Origin: CBDBKL01 sp965206675
Lineage (GTDB): Bacteria; Bdellovibrionota; Bdellovibrionia; Bdellovibrionales; JAKFYE01
Direction: 5' to 3'
DNA: 64,000 nucleotides
NCBI GenBank assembly: GCA_965206675.1
Contig: CBDBKL010000007.1
Coordinates: forward strand, 291,539 to 355,538
Shown: in pieces, positions 27,717 through 35,784 of the stretch
How the letters are laid out: each line of letters begins with the position of its first letter
Position numbering within the stretch: position 1 is the first letter of the stretch
The notes under the pieces: generated by a model
The model's input: only the letters and a program-made list of their open reading frames with translations
Told to the model about the DNA's origin: nothing
Database searches by the model: none
Program-made: the position numbers and the translations under genes

Positions 27717-28766
27717 ATGGCTCTAAGATTTCAATGGAAAGATATCCCTCATCGTGAACGCGGACTGACTTTTGATGATGTTCTTATTGTTCCCAAAAAA
27801 TCCAATATTAAATCTCGAAAAGATCCCTCTTTGAAATCAAAATTAACTAAGAACACCTCACTTGATATTCCCATCGTGAGTGCCAATATGGACACGATAA
27901 CAGAAAGTGATATGGCGATAGCTATGGCAAAAAAAGGTGGGCTTGGTATTATCCATCGCTTCTTACCCCTTGATGTACTTATAAAAGAAGTTCAAAAACT
28001 AAAAAACACTGCTCACAAAACGATCAGTGCTAGTATTGGTGTCAGCGGAGATTGGAAAGAACGCTCTAAAGCTCTAGTCGATGCCGGGGTCAACATTCTC
28101 ACTATTGATATTGCCCATGGGCACTCCACAGCCATGGTAGAAACTTTAAAATACATTAAGGATACCTATGATGATGTGGAAGTTATTGCAGGAAATATTG
28201 CAACCCCTGAGGCCGCAGACATATTGATAGAAACGGGAGCTGACGCCATAAAAGTTGGTATTGGCCCTGGCTCTATGTGCACAACTCGAGTTATTACAGG
28301 CTGCGGTGTACCACAGTTAACCGCCATTGCTTTGTGTTCACAAGTGGCCATTGATTCCGGCGTGCCTGTTATTGCAGATGGTGGAATTAAGACATCGGGA
28401 GATATTGTAAAAGCTTTGGTCTGCGGTGCTGATACAGTGATGTTAGGATCTATGCTTGCCGGAACTATTGAAACTCCAGGGGAAATTAAAAAAGGTCATA
28501 AGGAATACAGAGGTATGGCCTCTAAGGCTGCCCAGGTCACATGGAGAGGGCAAGTTCCAGCAGGTATGGCTGCCGAGGGGGAATCTACAAAAGTTCCCGT
28601 TAAAGGCCATGTCTCTGATGTTATATCTGAAATTTGCGGAGGTATTCGCAGCGGCATGAGTTATATCAATGTGTCTTCTATTCCAGAAATGAAAGAACAG
28701 ACAGAGCTTATAGAAATCAGCAGTTCTGGAACTTATGAATCTCGGGCTCATGGCCTAGGCTTATAA
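27717..28766 (+). CDS. IMP dehydrogenase/GMP reductase family enzyme without CBS domains
   Basis: This 349-residue TIM-barrel protein has GLTFDDVLIVP near the N-terminus, SANMDTITES, and the catalytic loop KVGIGPGSMCTTR with its cysteine. It lacks the CBS pair of most IMP dehydrogenases and so has the length of GMP reductase. However the C-terminus (GGIRSGMSYINVSS..., ISSSGTYESRAHGLGL) reads more like IMPDH. It therefore catalyses either IMP to XMP or GMP to IMP, and I cannot decide which. An AAGGAAAT site precedes the ATG. The adjacent xanthine dehydrogenase operon suggests a shared purine theme. Confidence 0.85.
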   Translation: MALRFQWKDIPHRERGLTFDDVLIVPKKSNIKSRKDPSLKSKLTKNTSLDIPIVSANMDTITESDMAIAMAKKGGLGIIHRFLPLDVLIKEVQKLKNTAHKTISASIGVSGDWKERSKALVDAGVNILTIDIAHGHSTAMVETLKYIKDTYDDVEVIAGNIATPEAADILIETGADAIKVGIGPGSMCTTRVITGCGVPQLTAIALCSQVAIDSGVPVIADGGIKTSGDIVKALVCGADTVMLGSMLAGTIETPGEIKKGHKEYRGMASKAAQVTWRGQVPAGMAAEGESTKVPVKGHVSDVISEICGGIRSGMSYINVSSIPEMKEQTELIEISSSGTYESRAHGLGL

Positions 28767-28773
28767 AAAATAA

Positions 28774-30297
28774 ATGAATCACAACTTACAGACAACAGCT
28801 TTAAATTTTCTCAAAAATACAATTACAATAATATTATTATTTACCTCTCTTTACACACACGCTGAAGTTTTTAAATTTCATCTCTCTCAAGAGCCAGAAA
28901 CAATTGATCCAGCCAATATACGAGGAAGTGATGTGAATTATTTCTATAGTATTTTATTTAAAGGTCTTTACCGTTATGACAATAAAAAAGGGTTAGTTCC
29001 TGAGGGGGCAAAGTCTTGTACTTGGAAAACGAAAAAGAAACTTATTTGTGAATTAAATCCCAAAATGTCATGGAATGATGGAACGCAAGTCAAGGCAAAG
29101 GATTACATTCGCACGCTCAGATACCTTATTGATCCCAACTCTAAAGCCAAAGAAGTGTATCAACTTTTTAATCTTAAAAATGCAGAAAAAATTTATAAGG
29201 GACAATCCAAAAAACTAGGCGTTTCAAATGCGGGCGACTTAACACTGATCTTTGAGTTTGAAAGGGAGGATCCGGAGTTTCTTTTTAAATTACTCTCCCC
29301 TATTTTTGCACCCGTTCGGCAAATTCACAAATCTCTCCCCTCTCAATTTTTATCAAACGGACCCTATTATGTAAGTCATTGGAAAAAGGGTAAAAAAATC
29401 TCACTCAAGAAAAACCCACACTACCCCAGAGGGAATACCCATCGGCCTGACATTGATGTCTTAATTGTGGAGGATGATTCTACGGCTTTAAATTTATTTG
29501 AAACAGGTTATTTGGATTTTATGAGAAGGCTTCCGACAATTGAGATTCCTCGATTTAAAAAACACAAGGGTTTTATTCAAGTGGAGTTAGCCCGTTTTGA
29601 TTACATTGGTTTTGGACCAGAGCTTAAGCCCTACCCCAACCTGAGAAAGGCTCTTACTTTTGGCGTTGACTATAAGGCTTTTAAAAAACTCTTTCACGCT
29701 TTAGATCGTCCCGGGTGCCCCAGTATTCCCCTTTATTTTATGGATAAAGTTCCCTGTTATGATTTTAACTTAAAGAAGGCCAAAAAATTTCTCTCTCGAG
29801 TTAAGCCCAACATTTTAAAAAAAAGATGGAAGTTTTACTTTAGCAAATTGGGGGGGGATGATTTAAAGAGGGTGGGTGAATTTTACCAAGGGCAATGGAA
29901 GCAAAACTTAGGACTTAACGTAGAACTGGTTCCCTATGAACAGGGGCTTTATTTAGAAAAGCTAAAAAAGCAACCTCCTGCTATTTTTAGAAAGGGAATG
30001 AATTTAGATCGCCCTACATGCATAGCTGCGCTTGAACAATTTGAATCCAACTCTATAGAAAATTATATAAAGTTTATGAACCCAGAATACGACCGCTTGG
30101 TTAAAAAACTCAGGACAGAAAAAAGGGGGAAAAAGAAACTTTGCCGTAGGGCCATTGAAATCTGGATGAACAGTTATACGGGAATTCCTCAAGGGCGTAT
30201 TCACTTCACTCGCATTATAAATCCCAAATTTAAGGGGTGGTCTTTCAACATAATGAATCACTTTGAGCTTGCAGACCTAAGACTTATAAAAAACTAG
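28774..30297 (+). CDS. Peptide-type ABC transporter solute-binding protein (SBP_bac_5 family)
   Basis: This 507-residue exported protein has a signal peptide up to about residue 30 (LYTHA). It then shows the family pattern: FHLSQEPETIDPANIRGSDVNYFYSILFKGLYRYD, LNPKMSWNDGTQVKAKDYIRTLRYL and SNGPYYVSHWKKGKKISLKKNPHY. It would bind oligopeptides or similar ligands in the periplasm, but no permease genes are adjacent. A tract of eight G bases occurs in frame near 29850-29857 (codons for LGGD). The gene begins 7 bases after the IMPDH/GMPR gene. Confidence 0.8.
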   Translation: MNHNLQTTALNFLKNTITIILLFTSLYTHAEVFKFHLSQEPETIDPANIRGSDVNYFYSILFKGLYRYDNKKGLVPEGAKSCTWKTKKKLICELNPKMSWNDGTQVKAKDYIRTLRYLIDPNSKAKEVYQLFNLKNAEKIYKGQSKKLGVSNAGDLTLIFEFEREDPEFLFKLLSPIFAPVRQIHKSLPSQFLSNGPYYVSHWKKGKKISLKKNPHYPRGNTHRPDIDVLIVEDDSTALNLFETGYLDFMRRLPTIEIPRFKKHKGFIQVELARFDYIGFGPELKPYPNLRKALTFGVDYKAFKKLFHALDRPGCPSIPLYFMDKVPCYDFNLKKAKKFLSRVKPNILKKRWKFYFSKLGGDDLKRVGEFYQGQWKQNLGLNVELVPYEQGLYLEKLKKQPPAIFRKGMNLDRPTCIAALEQFESNSIENYIKFMNPEYDRLVKKLRTEKRGKKKLCRRAIEIWMNSYTGIPQGRIHFTRIINPKFKGWSFNIMNHFELADLRLIKN

Positions 30298-30396
30298 ACA
30301 ATTTATCAAATTTCTTAGGCTTTCGTACGGCCTCAGCCATTTTCCTAGCTAGAACCAATAGGCAACTCCATTACAATTATATAAACAGAGGTGAAA

Positions 30397-30469
30397 AGGA
30401 GCTGTGAAAATTCCTGATTGACCCTCTTTAAGATAAGCTAATTTTTTCTAAAACTTTTTTACAGCTCCT
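30397..30469 (+). promoter_or_regulatory. Inverted repeat in the leader of the gene at 30478
   Basis: The left arm AGGAGCTGTGAAAA (30397-30410) pairs with TTTTTTACAGCTCCT (30455-30469) around a loop of about 45 bases, with one G-T pair. The right arm ends 8 bases before the ATG at 30478. The stem would sit directly before the ribosome entry site, so an RNA switch controlling translation, or a protein-binding site, is possible. No known riboswitch class is evident. Confidence 0.35.
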
Positions 30470-30477
30470 CGGTTAAA

Positions 30478-31488
30478 ATGAGGACGCTTACTATGAGTCA
30501 GATGTTTTATATTATAGCAAAGGTCACAATTGTTACCATGCTGTTTTCTTCATCGGTTCAGGCCGTAGAAGTGGATCATTTTTCAACATATACGGCCAAT
30601 GCTTCTCTAGCAAATTCCAGACAACAATTAAACTTTTCAATCAATAATAGAATAACTCAAATTTTAAACCAATTAGATGGTGGGTGTAATGAAAAACACC
30701 TCTACAAAAAACTAGGAAGACATTTCAAAAACGGATTCAACCTTGGAACTTGGCTTCGAAAAGAAGTCATCTTTAATAATCAACTGGACATGACCTCTTA
30801 TACTTTTAAAGAAAGCATTTATAAAAACCTTATTCCACTCAAATTCATAAAAATTATAGGAGTTCCACTTCATCTATTCCAACCCTTCCTTGCTCAAATT
30901 CTCAGAATTGAAAATGTCTACTTGGGAACTGATAAACTTGGACACCTTCTTGGTTCTGGATTCAAATACTTTAAACGCCACCACCTCAAAGACAAACCTT
31001 TAGAACAAACTCTCATGCTAGGTTGGCAGAATGAGCATGGTTTTACAGGTTCTAGTACCACAAAAATTATTTCTTACGCAGATATGTTAGCAAATTTTAA
31101 TGGTATGAGGTTTTATAACCATGTACTACAAAAGGAAGATGACATTTTAGGAGAAAATCTGGGACCCTATGTGACTTGTCAAAACTCTCGCTGGATACAA
31201 GTAAAGACAATTGACCTAGGTAATTACATTGATCACGGCCTCGATGAATCCATTAACTGTTCCCGTTTCTCTAAGAAAAAGAATAGGGTTAAGGTTCAAG
31301 AAAACATAAGGAGAACTTTAGAAGAACAGGGTATTCCCTTTGAGACCACTTGTCCACTGGCTGAGGAAGAAGTTCTGTTATGGCTAGAAGAAAAATATGG
31401 GGCTTTGAGTCCCTATCTCCTTAATTTTCAAGGACATAGTAGTTTGGACGACAAAACACCGTATCATCCCGCCCCGAAGGGTTTCTGA
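30478..31488 (+). CDS. Exported protein with DKLGHLLGSG motif, unknown
   Basis: This 336-residue protein has a signal peptide ending near residue 29 (SSSVQA). The central part has GTDKLGHLLGSGFKYFKR, reminiscent of the S-D-K-x-x-H signature of YfiM-type envelope proteins, and SYADMLANFNGMRFYNHVL. The cysteines are in GGCNEK, VTCQNS, INCSRF and TTCPLA, giving four in all, possibly two disulphides. I do not recognise a function. It follows an inverted repeat in its leader and is followed 22 bases after its stop by a partial M1 element. Confidence 0.5.
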   Translation: MRTLTMSQMFYIIAKVTIVTMLFSSSVQAVEVDHFSTYTANASLANSRQQLNFSINNRITQILNQLDGGCNEKHLYKKLGRHFKNGFNLGTWLRKEVIFNNQLDMTSYTFKESIYKNLIPLKFIKIIGVPLHLFQPFLAQILRIENVYLGTDKLGHLLGSGFKYFKRHHLKDKPLEQTLMLGWQNEHGFTGSSTTKIISYADMLANFNGMRFYNHVLQKEDDILGENLGPYVTCQNSRWIQVKTIDLGNYIDHGLDESINCSRFSKKKNRVKVQENIRRTLEEQGIPFETTCPLAEEEVLLWLEEKYGALSPYLLNFQGHSSLDDKTPYHPAPKGF

Positions 31489-31510
31489 AAAAACATTATC
31501 TAATTCGTTT

Positions 31511-31542
31511 AGGACTGCCGAAAAGGTATCATCTACTTCGTT
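31511..31542 (+). repeat. M1 repeat, copy D (left end only)
   Basis: Bases 31511-31542 match the first 32 bases of M1 (AGGACTGCCGAAAAGGTATC and so on) and then stop abruptly. They begin 22 bases after the preceding stop codon, with the same polarity as most copies. Confidence 0.85.
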
Positions 31543-31686
31543 AATCTGACCGATTAAGAGTCATGGTAAAAGTTATTCACTTTAGTCTCAAAGTTTTTGT
31601 GTTCAGTTTTATTACAAACCTTATTCTTTCTATTTCTTAACCTATCTTAAAATAGAACGACGCTTTATGAGACAGATCTAGATGAT

Positions 31687-31932
31687 CTAAGCTGATTTTT
31701 TCATGTAATGAAAATACTTTTTGTCGAAATCTTTTGGTTTACTGCCGTCCTTTTTCAAAAGTCCTGCTTTAAACCATTCATAATGTGTTGGACAAAATCC
31801 TAATTGATCAGCTTTTTTTCGACACTTGTCAGATAAGCAGGGTTTTCCTAGAGGTATAACATTGTCCACCCTATGAACTTCATCCTTAAAATAGTTTTGT
31901 TCGGGTTTATCTTTTACTTGATATTTAGGCAT
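31687..31932 (-). CDS. Small Cys/His-containing protein, possible zinc-binding
   Basis: This 81-residue protein starts at the ATG at 31932, preceded by a strong AGGGGGAG site. The longer frame to 32145 runs through an M1 repeat and is artefactual. It contains CLSDKCRKKADQLGFCPTHYEWF, a C-x4-C-x8-C-x3-H pattern that could bind one zinc, followed by GLLKKDGSKPKDFDKKYF. It may be a small nucleic-acid or protein-binding module; no function is known to me. Confidence 0.6.
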   Translation of the reverse strand: MPKYQVKDKPEQNYFKDEVHRVDNVIPLGKPCLSDKCRKKADQLGFCPTHYEWFKAGLLKKDGSKPKDFDKKYFHYMKKSA

Positions 31933-32047
31933 TAACTCCCCCTTTTTATTAAAAAATATGCCCTTAGAATGCTTTTCGGAAAAACTAAACAAGACTTTAG
32001 TCTTATCTTTAATTTCTCTGTGTCCTTGTTGTCTTATATGAATTAGG

Positions 32048-32175
32048 AGGACTGTCGAAAAGGTATCAGATAAGAGGCGTTCAAGCTCAAACCGAACGGA
32101 GGCGTAGTTTTTCCTACGTCGGAGTGAAGGTTTGAGTGATTGCAACGAAGTAGATGATACCTTTTCGACAGTCCT
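32048..32175 (-). repeat. M1 palindromic repeat, copy E
   Basis: This is a full 128-base copy, apparently the cleanest palindrome, with 21-base ends AGGACTGTCGAAAAGGTATCA. Its right end lies 1 base from the stop codon of the leucine dehydrogenase gene. Reading on the minus strand, it has the same polarity relative to that gene as copies A, B, D, F and G have to theirs. Confidence 0.92.
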
Positions 32176-32176
32176 G

Positions 32177-33286
32177 CTATCGGCCGTCGACTTTGAGTGT
32201 CCCCCAAAGCCTCTGAGCCATACCAGTGTGTTTCTGTTTGAGTCGACCTATTTCATGAATGCGTTTTTCAGCCAGACGATCTGCGGCTTTATTCGTAGAG
32301 ATATTTTCTTTTTCACTGATTTCAAAAACGTTTATAAGGTTGTCATAGATGTTTTTTGTTTGGTTCAAAGTTCTGGCCTCAGTGTAGCCTTCCAGTTCGA
32401 CAAAAACATTCATAAGCCCACCGGCATTGATAACATAGTCAGGGGCATAGAGCAGACCTTGTTCTTTTAGGAGTTGTCCGTGTTTTTGTTCTGCAAGAAC
32501 ATTATTGGCTCCCCCTGCTATAATACGGGTTTTAAACTTATTAAGAGTTTCATCATTCACTATTGAGCCTAGGGCACATGGAGCTAGAACATCACATTCC
32601 GCAGATAAAATCTTCTCGGGGTCTACAGCTTTTACACCGTGGCGTTCTATCACATGTTTTACTTTTTCTTTATCAATATCGGACACTAAAATCTCTGCCC
32701 CTTCTTTTTCCAGGTATTGAACGAGATGCTCACCCACACTACCTAAGCCTTGGACGGCAACTTTTACTCCTTTTAAAGAATCTGTTTTTAAGGACCACTG
32801 AACACAGGCTTTAATTCCCATCAACACACCATGTGCTGTGTATGGGCTAGGATCTCCAGAGCCTCCTAGGTCTTCTGAAATACCTGTTACCCAGGGTGTT
32901 TGCATATAGACGTATTCCATATCTTTAACAGTCGTTCCTACATCCTCTGCGGTAATATATCGACCATTTAAAGAATTAACGTACTGACCAAAGGCTCTAA
33001 ACATTTTCTCGGTTTTATCTTTTTTAGGGTCTCCGATAATAACAGCTTTTCCACCCCCTAAATTTAAACCCGACACGGAGGCTTTATAGGTCATACCTTT
33101 AGAGAGCCTTAGAACATCAACAAGAGCTTCTTCCTCAGAGGCATAATTCCACATTCGTGTACCGCCCAAAGCAGGACCAAGGGCTGTGTTATGAATAGCA
33201 ATGATAGCTTTAAGGCCAGCCTCTTTACTGTGGCAGAAAAGAACTTCTTCATGCTCTCCATACTGTTGAATCAAATCAAATATCAT
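32177..33286 (-). CDS. Leucine dehydrogenase
   Basis: This 369-residue protein has the Glu/Leu/Phe/Val dehydrogenase signature. GPALGGTRMW precedes GMTYKAS (Lys68) and LNLGGGKAV (Lys80), the two lysines expected for substrate binding and catalysis. The Rossmann domain contains VQGLGSVG, and DYVINAGGLMNV follows. It deaminates branched-chain amino acids to keto acids with NAD. Length and lysine positions match leucine dehydrogenase better than glutamate dehydrogenase (about 410-450 residues). It is monocistronic. Its stop codon is almost in contact with M1 copy E. Confidence 0.9.
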   Translation of the reverse strand: MIFDLIQQYGEHEEVLFCHSKEAGLKAIIAIHNTALGPALGGTRMWNYASEEEALVDVLRLSKGMTYKASVSGLNLGGGKAVIIGDPKKDKTEKMFRAFGQYVNSLNGRYITAEDVGTTVKDMEYVYMQTPWVTGISEDLGGSGDPSPYTAHGVLMGIKACVQWSLKTDSLKGVKVAVQGLGSVGEHLVQYLEKEGAEILVSDIDKEKVKHVIERHGVKAVDPEKILSAECDVLAPCALGSIVNDETLNKFKTRIIAGGANNVLAEQKHGQLLKEQGLLYAPDYVINAGGLMNVFVELEGYTEARTLNQTKNIYDNLINVFEISEKENISTNKAADRLAEKRIHEIGRLKQKHTGMAQRLWGTLKVDGR

Positions 33287-33596
33287 CGCTTAACCACTCC
33301 TATACGAGTCAAAAATAATGAACAAATATCAAATCCCTTTCTCTATAATACAATCAAGAAAAATAAACCCTTTTATCAAAAAACTAGACAGATCATAATG
33401 CTACGAATCAAAATAGAGGTATAGGACACGCACTCTACACTTACAAGAGTAACTCTTTTCTTTAAAAATCAAAAGATCAAAAAATAATCACCTGATAAAT
33501 CGTCTCATAAGAAACCACAGTTCTTTTATATTTTCTTTCTCCATTTGCATGTTAAGATTTAAGTATCGATAAATGGACACTCCATGGAGGGAGACA

Positions 33597-34286
33597 GTGA
33601 AATTTTTTTTAAGTTTCTTTTTGGTTTTCCTATGCTTTTTTCCAGTCGTTCATGCGAATGTCAATGGAGATGAAGACATTTATGACTTGCCTCAACTTGT
33701 TGCCGTTCAAAACCGAAAGTATTTTTTAAAGAACGGCCTGACCTTTCATGCCGATTATTTACCTTCGAACTCTATCACTCAAGGTGTTAACCTCGGGGCT
33801 TCTTTCACACACAACATAAACGACTTCGTCTCTTGGGAAGTTGCCAACTTTAATTACACCTTTTCGATGGACACTGGCTTATCAGAAAATTTAAAAAAAG
33901 ATTTTGATAAAACTCTAAGACATCCCCTGTACTTTAACTTTTTTAAATATTATGTAACGACAAGTTTAGTGTATACGCCTTTTTATAGTAAGAATCTTCT
34001 CTTTAACAAGGCGTTGGTTTGGAGTGACATTAACTTTCTTGTTGGAGCTGGTGTTGGGAAATTTAGTCATTCGGGAACCAAACCTATTTTCAATCTGGGG
34101 TTTTATCTCAGATATTTTACAAGCCCAAAGACAGCTATAAAGATCGATTTCAGAGAAGTGTTATTTAAAAACTCTGACGGAAACGCAAGCCTGGGTTTAA
34201 AAGCCGTTATGGTTATCTCTATTGGCTTAGATATACAATTGGGAACCTCTCCAAAATCGACCCCTAACTTAAGTGAGGACTTCTAA
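33597..34286 (+). CDS. Outer-membrane beta-barrel protein, Myxococcus/Bdellovibrio type
   Basis: The start is set at GTG 33597 because a strong GGAGGGAG site precedes it and the product then opens with a perfect signal peptide (MKFFLSFFLVFLCFFPVVHA). The upstream ATG at 33573 lacks a site. The mature part begins NVNGDEDIYDLPQLVAVQNRKYF and contains alternating beta strands ending in an aromatic-rich pattern. This is the outer-membrane barrel type found in gliding/Glt loci. It is the first of three adjacent genes (barrel, TPR, TPR), and I infer a structural role in the envelope machine. Confidence 0.75.
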   Translation: MKFFLSFFLVFLCFFPVVHANVNGDEDIYDLPQLVAVQNRKYFLKNGLTFHADYLPSNSITQGVNLGASFTHNINDFVSWEVANFNYTFSMDTGLSENLKKDFDKTLRHPLYFNFFKYYVTTSLVYTPFYSKNLLFNKALVWSDINFLVGAGVGKFSHSGTKPIFNLGFYLRYFTSPKTAIKIDFREVLFKNSDGNASLGLKAVMVISIGLDIQLGTSPKSTPNLSEDF

Positions 34287-34287
34287 A

Positions 34288-35784
34288 TTGAAGGTATATG
34301 CTTTTCTTTTTTTCAGTGTTATTTGTAGCCCTTTACATGCACAGTACACATTGACTCCGGGAAAGAGCGACAATCCTCCCAATATAAAATCAAAAGTTCC
34401 AAAGCCCTTTAAGTATGAACCTATAAATCCTGAATTCTTTCAGTCCATCGAAGATGCCTTAAGCGACAAAGATTTTTCTCAGGCCATTGAAATGGCCACT
34501 GAAGTTATTGAAGAAGAAAAGGAAGGAACAGATGAGCGAGAGGAAGCTCATTATGCATTGGGATTAACTCTGAGCCGAATAGGACTGACGTATGGTGCCT
34601 CTCGCATTTTAAAATCTCTAGCACATAGGCGCATTGGAACAACGATTGGTTCCGCCTCTCTCTATCAATTAAATCTTATTGCACAAAACGGATTATACGC
34701 TCGTGATGAAATGGAGTTGATCTCAACAAACGAATTTGGAACTTTACATCCCCATATACAAAGTTTTGTCAGTTACCATTTAGGAATGTACAATTTAGTT
34801 CAGGGATTTAAGAATTGGGCTAACAAAGAGTTTAGAAAAATAAAAGCCAACTCCTATTGGGGACAGCAAAAGCGATATCTGACAGCATTAGGTGAAGTCG
34901 CTAGAAACCGGAGACAATCGGCTTATAAAATCTTAAAAGCTCAATATGAATCTCCCACAACTCATGAAAGAATAAAGCAAAAGGTTATAATCCAATTGGC
35001 CCGCATTTTATTTGAGAAAAAAGAATTTCATAAGGCCTTTGAGTTTTATAACGAGGCAAAACCTCCACTCAGAGAAGAGGGTCGTCTATTGTTAGAAAAG
35101 GCATGGACACTGTACTATCTTAAAAACTTCTCCAAAGCTCTTGGACTACTGGCGGCTTTAGAGGTTCCCTACTACCGTCGATCGATTGACCCTGAAATGC
35201 ATGTGTTAAAAATGTTAATGTATAAACAACTCTGTCATTACAAGACTGTACAGAGTGAAGTTAAGAAATTCCATGAAGTTTTTAACCCTGCCTTAAAAGA
35301 TATTAAAATGCGAAAACCTTTAAGGAAAAACCCACTGATTGCATCACATGCTCTTCTCCCCTACAAAGAGCAGGAAAAGGCCAACTTTATTCATTTGCTG
35401 CGAACAGAGCGACAGGCTTTACAAAAATGGCGAGATTATCCTTTCTACGCCAATTTGATTCAAGATTACAACAACAAAGAAAAACAAGTTATTCAAGAAC
35501 TTGAAGAAAAAATAGAAAGGAACGCAAAAAAATCCGCCAAACATTTTTTAGAAATCAAGGAAGAAATTGAGTTTCTCAGTTACTCTACCAATCTTGATCA
35601 ATTGCGTATTGTAAAAAGGGGGGAAAATAGATCTTATAAATCAGAGCGTATTTCTCCTATCACATTTAACTCTATCTTTTGGCCCATTAGCACTGAATAT
35701 TGGAAAGACGAATTTCAAGATTACAAAGTTCTTATTAACAGTCGTTGTGATAACAAAGAAGAAGGTACGATTAAAGAGGCTTAA
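34288..35784 (+). CDS. Exported TPR protein (Glt-like locus)
   Basis: TTG at 34288 is chosen because GAGG lies 9 bases upstream; GTG at 34273 is the alternative and would overlap the barrel gene. The product of about 498 residues begins with a signal peptide (LKVYAFLFFSVICSPLHAQ). It then contains TPR-like helices, for example EREEAHYALGLTLSRIGLTYGASRIL and LLEKAWTLYYLKNFSKALGLLAAL. The C-terminal region is rich in Lys/Glu with a coiled-coil-like segment. The order barrel-TPR-TPR suggests it bridges envelope layers in a Glt-type complex. The stop touches the next gene. Confidence 0.7.
   Translation: MKVYAFLFFSVICSPLHAQYTLTPGKSDNPPNIKSKVPKPFKYEPINPEFFQSIEDALSDKDFSQAIEMATEVIEEEKEGTDEREEAHYALGLTLSRIGLTYGASRILKSLAHRRIGTTIGSASLYQLNLIAQNGLYARDEMELISTNEFGTLHPHIQSFVSYHLGMYNLVQGFKNWANKEFRKIKANSYWGQQKRYLTALGEVARNRRQSAYKILKAQYESPTTHERIKQKVIIQLARILFEKKEFHKAFEFYNEAKPPLREEGRLLLEKAWTLYYLKNFSKALGLLAALEVPYYRRSIDPEMHVLKMLMYKQLCHYKTVQSEVKKFHEVFNPALKDIKMRKPLRKNPLIASHALLPYKEQEKANFIHLLRTERQALQKWRDYPFYANLIQDYNNKEKQVIQELEEKIERNAKKSAKHFLEIKEEIEFLSYSTNLDQLRIVKRGENRSYKSERISPITFNSIFWPISTEYWKDEFQDYKVLINSRCDNKEEGTIKEA

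Noticed and set aside
31933..32145. N-terminal extension of the small Cys/His protein
   Set aside because: It translates M1 repeat DNA; a strong ribosome binding site sits before the internal ATG at 31932.
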